This document shows, one piece after another, positions 50,632 to 61,635 of a stretch of DNA of 64,000 nt. Position numbers and translations under genes: made by a program. The notes below the pieces were generated by a model. The model did no database searches. It was not told the DNA's origin and worked only from the letters and a program-made list of their open reading frames with translations. How positions within the stretch are numbered: the stretch's first letter is position 1; the number at the start of each line of letters is the position of its first letter. This DNA comes from a bacterium SCSIO 12827 (GTDB taxonomy: Bacteria > Pseudomonadota > Alphaproteobacteria > Rhodospirillales > Casp-alpha2), in NCBI GenBank assembly GCA_024397995.1, contig CP073746.1, positions 1,550,001-1,614,000 of the forward strand. The letters run 5' to 3'.

Positions 50632-51999
50632 ATGTATGAAGCCCCGATCCGCCCCGGCGAAACCTGGTTCGCCGCCCGCCTGCGCCGCCATCTGGGCGAA
50701 TTGATCCGCTTGGCGGTGCCGACGGTCATTTCGCGCTTCGGCGTGCTGATGATCGCCCAGGTCGATGCCGTCATGGTCGGTCACGCGGCGACGGCGGAAT
50801 TGGCCTATCTGAACATCGGCAACGCCGTGGTTATCAACATCATCGTCGCCTGCATGGGCTTGCTGCTGGGCACCCTGGTCATGACCTCCAACGCTTTCGG
50901 GGCGGAAGATTACCGCGCTTGCGGGGCGGCCTGGCGGCGCTCCCTGCCCATGGCCGTCGGCCTGGGGCTGATCGGCTTGACCATCGCCTGGCAGGGCCGG
51001 GATCTGATGGAAATTCTCGGCCAGACCGGCGAGCTTGCCGCCGGCAGTGGTGCGGTCGCTCATATCATGGGGCTTGGCGTACTGCCGGTGCTGATCTTCC
51101 TGACCACCAACTTCTTCCTCGAAGGTCTGCGCCGCCCTTTGCCGGGCATGGTGCTGATGTTGCTGGCCAACCTTTTGAACGTGGGGCTCAACTGGGTGTT
51201 CATCTACGGTGTGTGGGGGCTACCTGCCATGGGGGCGGAGGGGGCGGCCTGGGCAACGACCATCGTGCGCTGGGCCCTGGCGATTTCGATCGTCGCTTAC
51301 GTGTGGTGGTTGCCGGACCGTGACCGCTTCGGTCTGCGCGCACCCGACCCTGATCCCGCGGCGGGCCGAACGCAGCGGCGCATCGGCTACGCCACGGGCC
51401 TGGGCATGGCGGCGGAATCGGCGGCCTTCACGGCGATGATTTTATTTGCCGGCTGGCTTGGCGAATTGTCCGCGGCGGCCTATGGGATCGCCTTCAACCT
51501 GTTGGCCCTGTTCTTCATGGTCGCCATCGGCATCGGCGGCGCGACCAGCGTGCGCGTCGGCATCGCCTTCGGACGGCGCGACCGGGCCGATATGGAACTG
51601 GCGGGCTGGACCGGCCTGGGCGCCAATACGGTGCTGGCCGGCTGTATCGGTCTGTTGATCTTTTTCCAGGCGGATGTGCTGGTCGGTTTTTACACGGCCG
51701 ATCCGGCCTTGATCCCGATAGCGCGCTCCCTGGTCGTGGTCGTGGCAGGGGTTTTGGTGCTCGACGGCGGTCAGGCGGTGATGGCACAGGCCCTGCGGGG
51801 GCGGCGCGATGTGTGGGCGCCCATGGTCTGCCAGCTCGCCTGCTACGGCGGCGTCATGGTGCCGGTTGCCTATTGGGTGGCAATTCCGTTGGGTTACGGA
51901 GTTCAGGGGCTGATTTGGACGGTGATGGGGGCCAGCGCGATCTCGGTCATTCTGCTGGCCGGGCGGTTCCGCCTGCTGGCCCGCCGGCCCCTCGGTTAG
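50632..51999 (+). CDS. MATE-family multidrug/cation efflux transporter
   Basis: 455 residues from the ATG at MYEAPIRPG, chosen over an in-frame GTG 30 bases upstream because AAAGGGGCGG lies just ahead. About twelve membrane spans; family features include LAVPTVISRFGVLMIAQVDAVMVGH, LGTLVMTSNAFGAEDYRACG, the FFLEGLRRPLPGM segment and AFNLLALFFMVAIGIGGATSVRVG in the second half. NorM-like proteins export cationic drugs or metabolites with Na+ or H+ antiport. It is convergent with the DksA-like gene (six bases between stops). Confidence 0.92.
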   Translation: MYEAPIRPGETWFAARLRRHLGELIRLAVPTVISRFGVLMIAQVDAVMVGHAATAELAYLNIGNAVVINIIVACMGLLLGTLVMTSNAFGAEDYRACGAAWRRSLPMAVGLGLIGLTIAWQGRDLMEILGQTGELAAGSGAVAHIMGLGVLPVLIFLTTNFFLEGLRRPLPGMVLMLLANLLNVGLNWVFIYGVWGLPAMGAEGAAWATTIVRWALAISIVAYVWWLPDRDRFGLRAPDPDPAAGRTQRRIGYATGLGMAAESAAFTAMILFAGWLGELSAAAYGIAFNLLALFFMVAIGIGGATSVRVGIAFGRRDRADMELAGWTGLGANTVLAGCIGLLIFFQADVLVGFYTADPALIPIARSLVVVVAGVLVLDGGQAVMAQALRGRRDVWAPMVCQLACYGGVMVPVAYWVAIPLGYGVQGLIWTVMGASAISVILLAGRFRLLARRPLG

Positions 52000-52005
52000 C
52001 AGACG

Positions 52006-52350
52006 TCAGGCGCAATCCACGCAAGTCGGCGTCGACGGATCATGGTCCAGGCGCTTGGCGGGGATATCCTCGCCGCAGGACACGCAGTACCCGTAATCGC
52101 CTGCATCCATGCGCTCCAGCGCTGCGCGGGCGCGCGCCTTTTCCGAGCGGCGGCGGTCGGCGGTGGCCTCCTGCATGGCCTGAACCTGCAGGGCATCCAT
52201 GCGCGACAGGCGGCCCTGGGTGGTTTGGTCCAGTTCCACCGGCCGGCGTGATTCCTTGGTCATGGAATCGAGGGCGTCCAATTCGCCGATCAGCGCTTCC
52301 AGGCGCGCGCGGTATTGGACAAGCTGTTTCTTGGTGAACGGGCTTTTCAT
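52006..52350 (-). CDS. TraR/DksA-family zinc-finger protein
   Basis: 114 residues. An N-terminal coiled-coil (RARLEALIGELDALDSMTKE) is followed by the C4 zinc finger CVSC near residue 90 and CVDC at the C-terminus, with GYCVSCGEDIPAKRL as the signature. Such proteins bind the RNA-polymerase secondary channel and modulate initiation, often with ppGpp. It is shorter than E. coli DksA (151 residues) and fits the short DksA-like group of alphaproteobacteria. It is downstream of argS on the same strand, with 32 bases between them. Confidence 0.9.
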   Translation of the reverse strand: MKSPFTKKQLVQYRARLEALIGELDALDSMTKESRRPVELDQTTQGRLSRMDALQVQAMQEATADRRRSEKARARAALERMDAGDYGYCVSCGEDIPAKRLDHDPSTPTCVDCA

Positions 52351-52382
52351 ACCCCGATGTTAGCCCAGATCAGGGCAGGGCG

Positions 52383-54143
52383 TCAGCGCAGTTCTTCGAC
52401 CGGCGTCACGCCCAGGACATCAAGGCCAGACGCGATAATCGTCGCCGTTGCCTGCACCAGGGCCATGCGGGCGCGTGAGATTTCAGGCGTGTCTGCCTGG
52501 ATGAAACGCAGGCTGGTGTCGTCCTTACCCATGTTCCACAGGCCGTGGAAGGCGGAGGCCACGTCGTTCAGGTAAAAGGCGACACGGTGCGGTTCGTGGG
52601 CTTCCGCCGCCTGTTCGACGATGCGCGGCCAGGCGGCCATGATCTTGACCAGATCCAGTTCCGCCGGATCGGCAAGCAGGGACAGGTCGGCCTTGGCCAG
52701 GGCCTCGGCCGAGGTGTCGAGCCCCGCCAGTTCGTCGGGGGCGGAGCGCAGCACCGAGCGGCAGCGTGCATGGGCGTACTGCACGTAGAACACCGGATTG
52801 TCGCGCGACTGTTCGACGGCCTTGGCCAGATCGAATTCCATCTGGGTGTCGCTTTTGCGCGTCAGCATCAGAAAGCGCACGACGTCGCGGCCGACTTCGT
52901 CGATCAGGTCGCGCAGGGTCACGAAGTTGCCGGCGCGCTTGGACATGCGCATGGGCTCGCCGTTTTTCATCAGGTGCACCATCTGGCACAGTTTGATGTC
53001 CAGTTCGGCCTTGCCCTCGGACACGGCGGTGACGGCCGCCTTCATGCGCTTCACATAGCCGCCGTGGTCGGCGCCGAAGATGTCGATCATCTGCGTGAAA
53101 CCGCGCTTGAACTTGTCCAGATGGTTGGCGATGTCGTTGGAGAAATAGGTCCAGGACCCATCGGATTTCTTCAACGGGCGGTCGATATCGTCGCCGAACT
53201 GGGTGGCGCGGAACAGGGATTGGGGTCGGGGCTCCCAATCGTCGGGCGCGGGTTTGCCCTTGGGGGGCTCCAGCACGCCCGTATAAATCAGGCCGCGGTC
53301 GGCGAGCGTTTGGTAGACCGCATCGACGGCGCCGGCGGCGACCAGTTCCTTTTCCGAGGTATAGACGTCCTGCTGGATACCCAGCGCCGCCAGGTCTTCC
53401 TTCACCTGGGCCATCATGCGCGCCACGGTGAATTCGCGGACATGAGGCAGCCAGGTGTCCTCGTCGGCGGTGAGCCACTTGTCACCGTCGGCTTCGGCCA
53501 AAGCCTGGCCCACGGGGATCAGGTATTCGCCCGGATACATGCCTTCGGGGATTTCGTCTACGGTCTCGCCCAAGGCCTCGCGGTAGCGCAGGTAGGCGGA
53601 ACGGGCCAGGGTCTCGACCTGGGCCCCGGCGTCGTTGATGTAGTATTCCGTGGTCACGTCGTAGCCGGCTTTCTTCAACAGCCGCGCCAGAACGTCGCCG
53701 ACCACAGCCCCCCGGGCGTGGGCCACGTGTAACGGTCCGGTCGGGTTGGCGGAGACATATTCCACGTTGACCTTGCCGGCGGTCTTGCCGAAATCGGAAT
53801 CGCCGTAAGCCGTGCCCGTCGTCAGGATTTCCGCCAGCCGCGCGTGCCAAAAGTCATCGGCCAAACGCATGTTGATGAAGCCGGGCCCGGCGACCGCCGT
53901 TTCCGTGACCTCGGGCAGGGCGTCCAGCTTGGCCGCCAGTTTGTCCGCAATGTCGCGGGGCTTCATACCCGCGGGCTTGGCCAGGACCATGGCCGCGTTG
54001 GTGGTGATGTCACCATGGCTGGTGTCACGCGGCGGCTCGACCGTAAGGCGCGTGGTGTCCAATCCGGCAGGCAAGGCGCCTTCGGCGATCAGGGCGCCGA
54101 TCTGGCGCGTCACTTCGGCCTGGAAATGCTGGAACAGGTTCAT
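52383..54143 (-). CDS. argS: Arginyl-tRNA synthetase
   Basis: 586 residues from [11 protein letters not shown]. Class I synthetase with the HIGH-like motif in [19 protein letters not shown], the KMSKS-like [13 protein letters not shown], an N-terminal additional domain ([21 protein letters not shown]) and a C-terminal DALR anticodon-binding domain ([13 protein letters not shown]). The frame is open about 100 codons further upstream across a tRNA gene and a non-homologous stretch, so the longer version is rejected. A small DksA-like gene follows on the same strand. Confidence 0.97.
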   Translation of the reverse strand: MNLFQHFQAEVTRQIGALIAEGALPAGLDTTRLTVEPPRDTSHGDITTNAAMVLAKPAGMKPRDIADKLAAKLDALPEVTETAVAGPGFINMRLADDFWHARLAEILTTGTAYGDSDFGKTAGKVNVEYVSANPTGPLHVAHARGAVVGDVLARLLKKAGYDVTTEYYINDAGAQVETLARSAYLRYREALGETVDEIPEGMYPGEYLIPVGQALAEADGDKWLTADEDTWLPHVREFTVARMMAQVKEDLAALGIQQDVYTSEKELVAAGAVDAVYQTLADRGLIYTGVLEPPKGKPAPDDWEPRPQSLFRATQFGDDIDRPLKKSDGSWTYFSNDIANHLDKFKRGFTQMIDIFGADHGGYVKRMKAAVTAVSEGKAELDIKLCQMVHLMKNGEPMRMSKRAGNFVTLRDLIDEVGRDVVRFLMLTRKSDTQMEFDLAKAVEQSRDNPVFYVQYAHARCRSVLRSAPDELAGLDTSAEALAKADLSLLADPAELDLVKIMAAWPRIVEQAAEAHEPHRVAFYLNDVASAFHGLWNMGKDDTSLRFIQADTPEISRARMALVQATATIIASGLDVLGVTPVEELR

Positions 54144-54268
54144 GGCTCGTCCGGTCCGGAGAAGGCTTAAGGGAAAGGTTTGGGCGCCTCTAGGCGCGCC
54201 GGGTTTGTCCCAGAATTGCCCAATGGGGTCAATAGGCGCGGTCGATGAGGCGGCGTTATCGGGAAAGC

Positions 54269-54344
<76 letters not shown>

Positions 54345-54474
54345 TAAGACGGCGATACTTGGTTCCTGGCGCCTTTTCGTCGAGTGTCGACCCGCGAGCC
54401 GACATGGCGTGCCCGTCTTGCGCGCCACGTATACTCTCAAGCCGCCTTTCGGCACAAGCGCGGAACGCCCTTGC

Positions 54475-54981
54475 TCAGGGGCCGAACAGGCTGCCCAGGC
54501 CTTTCTTCTCCAGCCGCTTCAGGGCCTCCGGGGAATACCAGACCACGCCGACGATATGGTTGACCGACCGGCCATCATCCGACAGCGGCAGGCGCAGGAT
54601 GGTATGGGTCTGGGTGAGGCCGCTTTCGAGCGCGAAGCCGAGAACATGAGCGCAGGCCGTGCGATTTTCGCGGATCTCCAGGTGTTGTTTGCGCAGATCC
54701 TCGGCGAGTTCACGGGGGGACAGATCGTAAGGGCTTCTGCCGGTCATGTCCTTGCCGTGGATCAGCGTCATCTTACTGCCCCAAAAGCGATATTTGTTCG
54801 TGTTCACGTCGTCGAACACGTCGATCACCAGCGTTGTCGGCAAGACCCGCGGCGGCAGAAAGTGCATTTCGAATTGGGACCAGGGACAAGCCAAATCTTC
54901 GCCGCCCCGCGCGCGCCAGTGGTCCAGCACGTCGGTCAGCGGCGCCGTCAAATCAGACAACGGCAACCTTTTGCGAAACAC
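54475..54981 (-). CDS. PAS-domain protein (PAS_5-like)
   Basis: 168 residues, starting at a GTG with GGGGGAAGAG about 11 bases ahead. A single PAS-type domain covers most of the protein: an N-terminal helix with [13 protein letters not shown], then [20 protein letters not shown] and [18 protein letters not shown], ending with [11 protein letters not shown]. Stand-alone proteins of this family are common in Rhodospirillales and have no known partner. No output domain is fused. It lies between tRNA-Thr and rlmB on the same strand; it may sense redox or a small ligand, but this is only a family-based guess. Confidence 0.8.
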   Translation of the reverse strand: MFRKRLPLSDLTAPLTDVLDHWRARGGEDLACPWSQFEMHFLPPRVLPTTLVIDVFDDVNTNKYRFWGSKMTLIHGKDMTGRSPYDLSPRELAEDLRKQHLEIRENRTACAHVLGFALESGLTQTHTILRLPLSDDGRSVNHIVGVVWYSPEALKRLEKKGLGSLFGP

Positions 54982-55049
54982 CGCTTCGCTCTTCCCCCAA
55001 AGAAGGCGGGGTTTCCCCCCTTATTAGAACTTCGCGATATGTACGCCTA

Positions 55050-55883
55050 TTAGCTGCCGGGAGGCAAGACCGGACGTCGCCGGGCGGCTTCATAGAGGGC
55101 GACGGCCGCCGCATTGGACAGATTCAGGCTTTCCATGGCCGATTGAATGGGAATCCGGACCAAAAGGTCGCAATGCTCTTTGACCAGACGGCGAAGGCCG
55201 GCACCCTCGGCGCCCAAAACCAGGGCGATGCGCCCGGACAGGTCGGCGTCGCCGATCAGCGTCTGGGCCTCGCCATCCAAGCCGAGACACCAAAATTCGC
55301 CCGCTTGCAGTTGTTCCAGGGCGCGGCTCAGGTTGGTGGCGACGACCAAAGGCACGGTTTCGAGCGCGCCTGAGGCGGTCTTGGCCAGGGTGCCCGTGGC
55401 TTCCGGCGCGTTGCGGTCCTGAACGATCACCGCCAGGGCGCCGAACGCTGCCGCCGAGCGCAGGATAGCGCCCACGTTGTGCGGGTCGGTGGCCTGATCA
55501 AGCACCAGAACCAAGGCATTGGCCGTATTGGCTACTTGGGCGCAGATGTCTTCGATCGCCGGCGTGTCCAGGGGCTGGGCCAGCACGGCCAAGCCCTGGT
55601 GCACGGCGCCCTGAGGCAATAGGGCGTCGATGTCCCGCCGGTCCAGGGTTTCCGGGGCCGGACGGTCCGGTGGGGCTCCCTTGTCGCGGAGTGCCGCGGT
55701 GACCTCGTCGGCCTGGCCAGGGGCCGCGACAATGCGGGAAATGGCACGGTTGGGGTTCAGGAGAGCCGCAAGGGCGGCGTGGCGACCGTAAATCCAGGTC
55801 GCACGGCCGGCGCCGCGGGGGGCGTGGCTGTCCTGGGGTTTCGCCCGGGAACGGGCCTTGGGGTGGGGCTTGCGCTTGCTCAT
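55050..55883 (-). CDS. rlmB: 23S rRNA 2'-O-ribose methyltransferase, SpoU/TrmH family (RlmB-like)
   Basis: 277 residues from MSKRKPHPK; another ATG five codons upstream is equally possible since neither has a strong ribosome-binding site. A basic N-terminal tail of about 30 residues precedes the substrate-binding domain (WIYGRHAALAALLNPNR), and the SPOUT domain carries the knot motifs VLDQATDPHNVGAILRSAAAF, IALVLGAEGAGLRRLVKEHCD and IPIQSAMESLNLSNAAAVALYE. RlmB methylates G2251 in the 23S peptidyl-transferase loop. The gene is divergent from the tRNA-Tyr/tuf transcription unit. Confidence 0.93.
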   Translation of the reverse strand: MSKRKPHPKARSRAKPQDSHAPRGAGRATWIYGRHAALAALLNPNRAISRIVAAPGQADEVTAALRDKGAPPDRPAPETLDRRDIDALLPQGAVHQGLAVLAQPLDTPAIEDICAQVANTANALVLVLDQATDPHNVGAILRSAAAFGALAVIVQDRNAPEATGTLAKTASGALETVPLVVATNLSRALEQLQAGEFWCLGLDGEAQTLIGDADLSGRIALVLGAEGAGLRRLVKEHCDLLVRIPIQSAMESLNLSNAAAVALYEAARRRPVLPPGS

Positions 55884-55982
55884 GGGGGGATTTAACATGA
55901 AACCACAATTGAAGTCTGCTGGAAGCCTCTCTTGATTAAGAGAAGGGGAGGGGCCTGCGGGCTATTTTACTATGTTTTGGCG

Positions 55983-56012
55983 TTGACAACCGGTTGCTAT
56001 TCCTCGTATTCC
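55983..56012 (+). promoter_or_regulatory. Candidate promoter for the tRNA-Tyr, tRNA-Gly, tuf unit
   Basis: A perfect TTGACA (55983-55988) is followed after 18 bases by TATTCC, a weak -10, and by a GC-rich discriminator-like stretch. Its place about 70 bases before tRNA-Tyr fits a stable-RNA promoter. Confidence 0.5.
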
Positions 56013-56083
56013 CACGGTCCGTCCGGCGTGCCGGTCGGGCAGATTTCACCGTGGTGCTGCGAAATTCCGGAGAACGGGTCCCA

Positions 56084-56169
56084 GGAGGGGTGCCCGAGTG
56101 GCTAAAGGGGACGGGCTGTAAACCCGTTGGCGTATGCCTACGTTGGTTCGAATCCAACCCCCTCCACCA
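56084..56169 (+). tRNA. tRNA-Tyr (anticodon GTA)
   Basis: Eighty-six bases with encoded CCA. Acceptor GGAGGGG pairs with CCCCTCC; the anticodon stem ACGGG/CCCGT encloses CTGTAAA (anticodon GTA), and a long variable arm is present as in bacterial tRNA-Tyr. It lies upstream of tRNA-Gly and tuf. Confidence 0.96.
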
Positions 56170-56350
56170 TCTCGTTGCCGGGGGTTGGCGTATCGAACCG
56201 GGGCCTGGGTCCGGTTGGTGAACTGCCAGGATGACAGGTGCGGTGAGCGGATAAGACGACGTTTAAGAAGAGTGCGGTGCGGCGAATAGAAATAGTTGAA
56301 CTCAAGTCCCATGTTAGGGCGGACGGGCTTGCAAGGCGGCGCGACGCCAA

Positions 56351-56424
56351 GCGGGTGTAGCTCAATGGTAGAGCAGAAGCCTTCCAAGCTTACGACGGGG
56401 GTTCGATTCCCCTCACCCGCTCCA
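56351..56424 (+). tRNA. tRNA-Gly (anticodon TCC)
   Basis: Seventy-four bases with encoded CCA. Acceptor GCGGGTG pairs with CACCCGC; the anticodon loop CTTCCAA gives anticodon TCC, and the T arm is GGGGGTTCGATTCCCCT. Position between tRNA-Tyr and tuf is the usual one in proteobacteria. Confidence 0.95.
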
Positions 56425-56539
56425 ACCTTTTTGGCGGCGTGACCCGGCAAGGGGACAGCAGGAGCATTTTCAAGGCGCTTTCGGGCGTCGAGCGATACCA
56501 AACAGTTCTCACGTAACACCAGACAGACGAGACCGAACA

Positions 56540-57729
<1,190 letters not shown>

Positions 57730-57814
57730 AGGAACGGGGCCGACTATATAGAGCAAGGTCACCTGGCTGGCGCCCGGACCCGTGGTTCAGGCGCCGGATG
57801 ACCGAAGCGGCTTT

Positions 57815-57890
<76 letters not shown>

Positions 57891-57987
57891 CTTTCGAGGG
57901 GGCTGTTTCGGCGGATCTTGCAGACAGCCCCGTCGGCGTACGAACAAGGCGAAGAAGCCTTACTTAAAAGAAGTCGGATAAACACTT

Positions 57988-58185
57988 ATGGCAAAAACCA
58001 ACCCGGCCCAGTTCATCCAGGAAGTCCGCCAAGAGGCGGCGAAGGTGACCTGGCCGTCGCGCAAGGAGACTGGCGTTTCCACCGCCATGGTCTTCGTCAT
58101 GGTGATCATCGCCGCGCTGTTTTTCCTGGTCGTTGACCAGGTTTTGCAGTTCGGCATTCGCCTTGTCTTCGGACTGGGGGGCTGA
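57988..58185 (+). CDS. secE: Preprotein translocase subunit SecE
   Basis: 65 residues, the short single-span form found outside enterobacteria. The cytoplasmic amphipathic helix FIQEVRQEAAKVTWPSRKET with the conserved VTWPSR is followed by one membrane span (about 32-58). SecE stabilises SecY in the inner-membrane translocon. nusG starts three bases after its stop. Confidence 0.95.
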   Translation: MAKTNPAQFIQEVRQEAAKVTWPSRKETGVSTAMVFVMVIIAALFFLVVDQVLQFGIRLVFGLGG

Positions 58186-58188
58186 TCC

Positions 58189-58719
58189 ATGGCACTGCGC
58201 TGGTACGTCGTTCACGTTTATTCTGGCTTCGAAAAGAAGGTCGCCCAGTCGATCGAGGAGCAGGCCCGTCAGGCCGGGATGGAGGAACTTATCCCTCAGG
58301 TCCTGGTGCCGACGGAAGCCGTCGTCGAAATGCGCCGGGGGGCGAAGATCAACGCGGAACGCAAGTTCTTCCCGGGTTATATCCTGGTCGAAATGGACCT
58401 GACGGACGAAACCTGGCACTTGGTCAAGAACACGCCCAAGGTTACCGATTTCCTGGGTGGCAAGGGTCGGCCCGTGCCGATTTCCGAGGCCGAGGCCCAG
58501 CGTATCCTGTACCAGGTCAAGGAAGGCGTCGACCGGCCGAAGCCGAGCGTCACCTTCGAAGTGGGCGAGCAGGTCCGGGTGTGCGATGGGCCGTTCAACT
58601 CGTTCAACGGCATGGTCGAGGAAGTCGACGAAGAGCGCTCGCGGGTTAAGGTCGCGGTCAGCATCTTCGGACGCGCCACGCCCGTCGAATTGGAATACAG
58701 CCAGGTCGAAAAAGTATAG
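58189..58719 (+). CDS. nusG: Transcription termination/antitermination factor NusG
   Basis: 176 residues. The N-terminal NGN domain runs from WYVVHVYSGFEKKV to FFPGYILVEM and DETWHLVKNTPKVTDFLGG; the C-terminal KOW domain starts near VGEQVRVCDGPFNSFNGMVEEVDEE. It binds RNA polymerase and couples it to the ribosome or Rho. It is downstream of secE with a three-base gap and 148 bases before rplK. Confidence 0.97.
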   Translation: MALRWYVVHVYSGFEKKVAQSIEEQARQAGMEELIPQVLVPTEAVVEMRRGAKINAERKFFPGYILVEMDLTDETWHLVKNTPKVTDFLGGKGRPVPISEAEAQRILYQVKEGVDRPKPSVTFEVGEQVRVCDGPFNSFNGMVEEVDEERSRVKVAVSIFGRATPVELEYSQVEKV

Positions 58720-58867
58720 ACCCGGCAATAATTTAACCGCGTGGGAGGCCCGCCATTGGCCGTACCACGCTCTTCAGGCCCCCAACGGCATCGAATGTCG
58801 TCGGGGGCGTAACCCGGCCAAGGGGGCGATGCTCCGGACGGCCATTTGAAAGACTGAGGATAGAGAA

Positions 58868-59296
58868 ATGGCGAAGAAGATCGCGGGGCTGATCAAGCTC
58901 CAAATTCCGGCGGGGCAAGCCAACCCGTCACCGCCTGTCGGGCCGGCGCTCGGCCAGGCCGGCCTGAACATCATGGAATTCTGCAAGGCGTTCAACGCAC
59001 AGACGCAGAACATGGAACCCGGCATGCCGATTCCGGTGGTCATCACGGCCTACGGCGATCGCACGTTTTCGTTCGTCACCAAGACGCCGCCGGCCAGCTT
59101 CCTTTTGATGAAGGCCGCCAAGCTGCAGAAGGGCGTCAACAAGCCGGGCCATGAAAGCAAGGGCAGGGTGACCATGGCGCAGCTGCGCGAAATCGCCGCC
59201 GTGAAGATGGCCGACCTCAACACCACGGACGTGGAAGCCGCCTGCCGCATGTTGGCCGGCTCGGCCCGCTCCATGGGCATGGAAGTGGTGGAGTAG
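58868..59296 (+). CDS. rplK: 50S ribosomal protein L11
   Basis: 142 residues, standard length. The Pro-rich N-terminal motif [20 protein letters not shown] and the C-terminal rRNA-binding segment ([30 protein letters not shown]) are diagnostic. It is part of the GTPase-associated centre of the 50S subunit. The 148-base spacer before it has inverted-repeat potential and probably separates it from nusG. rplA begins five bases after its stop. Confidence 0.98.
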   Translation: MAKKIAGLIKLQIPAGQANPSPPVGPALGQAGLNIMEFCKAFNAQTQNMEPGMPIPVVITAYGDRTFSFVTKTPPASFLLMKAAKLQKGVNKPGHESKGRVTMAQLREIAAVKMADLNTTDVEAACRMLAGSARSMGMEVVE

Positions 59297-59301
59297 GAAC
59301 G

Positions 59302-60000
59302 ATGGCACGTAAATTCGGAAAGCGCCTGCGCTCTGTCGCAGAAGGCATCAACCGGGACGAAGCGCTCGACCTGGATGTCGCGGTGAAGATGGTCAAGGCT
59401 AACGCCACGGCCAAATTCGACGAAACGATCGAACTGGCTATCAACCTGGGCGTCGATCCGCGCCATGCCGACCAGATGGTCCGTGGTATGGTCGCGTTGC
59501 CGCACGGTACGGGCAAAAGCGTCCGCGTCGCCGTGTTCGCCAAGGATGCCAAGGCCGAGGAAGCCCGCAAGGCGGGTGCCGATGTGGTCGGTGCCGAGGA
59601 CCTGATGGAAGCCGTGCAGAACGGTCAGATGGATTTCGAACGCGTCATCGCGACCCCGGACATGATGGCCATCGTCGGCCGCCTGGGTAAGGTTCTGGGC
59701 CCGCGCGGCCTGATGCCGAACCCCAAGCTGGGTACGGTGACCCCGGATGTCGCCGGCGCCGTCAAGGCGGCGAAGGCCGGTCAGATTGAATTCCGCGTCG
59801 AAAAAGCGGGCATCATCCATGCCGGCGTCGGCAAGGCGAGCTTCTCGGAAGATCAGATCCGCGAGAACATTGCCGCCTTCGTCAACGCCATCAACCGGGC
59901 CAAGCCGTCGGGCGCGAAGGGCACGTACATGCAGCGTGTCAGCCTGTCGTCGACCATGGGCCCGGGCGTGAAGATCAACGTGGCCAGCTTCGCCCTCTAG
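59302..60000 (+). CDS. rplA: 50S ribosomal protein L1
   Basis: 232 residues. The N-terminus [11 protein letters not shown] and the conserved central segment [22 protein letters not shown] identify L1, which binds 23S rRNA at the L1 stalk. In E. coli L1 represses the rplK-rplA mRNA; a comparable target before rplK is possible but not demonstrated here. A 368-base leader precedes the next gene, rplJ. Confidence 0.98.
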   Translation: MARKFGKRLRSVAEGINRDEALDLDVAVKMVKANATAKFDETIELAINLGVDPRHADQMVRGMVALPHGTGKSVRVAVFAKDAKAEEARKAGADVVGAEDLMEAVQNGQMDFERVIATPDMMAIVGRLGKVLGPRGLMPNPKLGTVTPDVAGAVKAAKAGQIEFRVEKAGIIHAGVGKASFSEDQIRENIAAFVNAINRAKPSGAKGTYMQRVSLSSTMGPGVKINVASFAL

Positions 60001-60368
60001 GGCAGGCGGCCGCGATTTAAGAATTTCCGCCAACCGGAAGCAATTCCGGGGACGCGGAAAGGGAAGGGATCCAGGGCCTTGATGGCTTGTCGATCCCGAC
60101 CCACCTGTCCCAGACAGTAGGCGCTCCCTTGATTTGGAGGGGGCTTAATGGGGAAACCCGCCTGCCGAGACAGTGGTGAAACCGTTTTCCTGCGGGTGCC
60201 CTGATTGGGGGCCGGCAGTTGAGCGGCTTGAACGACTGCACTGGACAGGCGAGCTGGTCTTTGTTTTGGACCGCCCGCCGGGCGGCCGCGAGGCAAAGGC
60301 CTTAGGTGCAACGGTTCGGCCTGTGACCTTCAGGGGTGGCAGTCCGGATCAACTACTGGAGACGATCC
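60001..60368 (+). ncRNA. rplJ leader region (likely L10 leader)
   Basis: A 368-base gap without a convincing gene between rplA and rplJ. The 3' half contains structured sequence, including CCGCCC/GGGCGG with a three-base loop (60271-60285) and the small stem CTGTC/GACAG (60105-60117). In proteobacteria the L10-(L7/L12)4 complex binds such a leader to repress rplJL; position and structure fit, but I could not match the family consensus base by base. Confidence 0.55.
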
Positions 60369-60890
60369 GTGGACCGATCAGACAAAGAACAATTGGTTGC
60401 GTCCCTCAAGGATGCGTTCAACGAGACGAATCTCGTCGTTGTCACCCACTATTCCGGGATGACCGTGGCCGAGATGGGTGATCTCCGCGACCGCATGCGC
60501 GAGGCCGGGGCCAAGTTCAAGGTGACGAAAAACCGGCTCACGCGTCTCGCCCTAGAAGGAACGCAGTTCCAGGGCATCAGCAATCTGTTCACCGGTCCGA
60601 CCGCGATGGCGTATTCGCAGGACCCGGTGGCAGCCGCCAAAGCGGCGGTCGAGTTCTCCAAAAAGAACGAAAAGCTGGTGCTTGTTGGTGGTGCGCTTGG
60701 CGAAAAGGAACTTGCTGTCGACGACATCAAGGCCCTGGCCACGCTGCCGTCGCTGGATGAACTGCGCGCCAAGCTCGTCGGTATGCTGAATACCCCGGCA
60801 ACCCGTATCGCCGGTGTGCTTCAGGCCCCGGCGGGTCAGGTTGCCCGAGTCATTTCGGCTTATGGACAAAAGCAGGGCGAGGCGGCCTAA
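60369..60890 (+). CDS. rplJ: 50S ribosomal protein L10
   Basis: 173 residues from a GTG at VDRSDKEQLVASLKDAFN, chosen because GGAGA lies nine bases upstream and the family begins here; a longer in-frame extension adds eleven residues and is rejected. Conserved segments are VVVTHYSGMTVAEMGDLRDRMR, KVTKNRLTRLA and FTGPTAMAYS. The C-terminal helix anchors L7/L12 dimers to form the 50S stalk. rplL follows after 55 bases. Confidence 0.96.
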   Translation: MDRSDKEQLVASLKDAFNETNLVVVTHYSGMTVAEMGDLRDRMREAGAKFKVTKNRLTRLALEGTQFQGISNLFTGPTAMAYSQDPVAAAKAAVEFSKKNEKLVLVGGALGEKELAVDDIKALATLPSLDELRAKLVGMLNTPATRIAGVLQAPAGQVARVISAYGQKQGEAA

Positions 60891-60945
60891 CCGAGCCTCC
60901 TGATCAATACCGATTACAACCGTTCAAGCCGTAGGAGATTTTACA

Positions 60946-61326
60946 ATGGCAAACCTCGAACAACTCGTTGAAGACCTGTCCGGCCTGACCGTCCTTGAGG
61001 CGGCCGAACTTTCCAAGCTGCTGGAAGAAAAGTGGGGCGTTTCCGCCGCTGCTCCGGTGGCTGTCGCCGCTGCCGCGCCGGGTGCCGGCGCTGGTGCCGA
61101 AGCAGCCGAAGAAAAGGATGAATTCGATGTCATCCTGGCCGCTGCCGGCGAAAAGAAGATCAACGTGATCAAGGAAGTCCGCACCATCACCGGCCTGGGC
61201 CTGAAGGAAGCCAAGGACCTGGTCGAAGGCGCGCCGAAGCCCGTCAAGGAAGGCGTGAAGAAGGACGAAGCCGAAGCACTCAAAAAGCAACTGGAAGAAG
61301 CCGGCGCCACCGTCGAGCTGAAGTAG
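60946..61326 (+). CDS. rplL: 50S ribosomal protein L7/L12
   Basis: 126 residues. The N-terminal dimerisation domain ([26 protein letters not shown]) is joined by an Ala-rich hinge ([21 protein letters not shown]) to the factor-binding C-terminal domain ([28 protein letters not shown]). It recruits translation GTPases to the ribosome. A structured 309-base spacer separates it from rpoB. Confidence 0.98.
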   Translation: MANLEQLVEDLSGLTVLEAAELSKLLEEKWGVSAAAPVAVAAAAPGAGAGAEAAEEKDEFDVILAAAGEKKINVIKEVRTITGLGLKEAKDLVEGAPKPVKEGVKKDEAEALKKQLEEAGATVELK

Positions 61327-61635
61327 TTTCTTTTTACTGAACATCGGGCGCCGCTCTGACGCCCGGTGACGAGTTCGGACCGCGGTGGGGCATTAACAGC
61401 CTCCCGCGGTCCACCCGACTAAACCTTGTCCGCCCGTATCAGGTCTTGCCGGGACCGGGAAAGTGGATAAGGGGCCCCGCCGGGCCATCGGTCATGTGGC
61501 TGTCTCCCCGACACCTGACCGCGTCCGGATCAAGAGCAGGGCCAAGGCAATCGGTCACGGCGGCCGAATGTCGAGGGGCGACCCCGTCGGAGATCCGGCC
61601 GGGGACACATATTTTGTACGTCGTGAGGTCATTCA
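61327..61635 (+). promoter_or_regulatory. rplL-rpoB spacer with two hairpins
   Basis: The 309-base spacer has a CGGGCG/CGCCCG stem (61345-61350 with 61360-61365) and a perfect 9-bp GGACCGCGG/CCGCGGTCC stem (61377-61385 with 61404-61412). Neither is followed by a T-tract. In E. coli this spacer holds an attenuator and an RNase III site that separate ribosomal-protein from polymerase expression; a similar role is likely. No gene is convincing in the rest. Confidence 0.6.
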
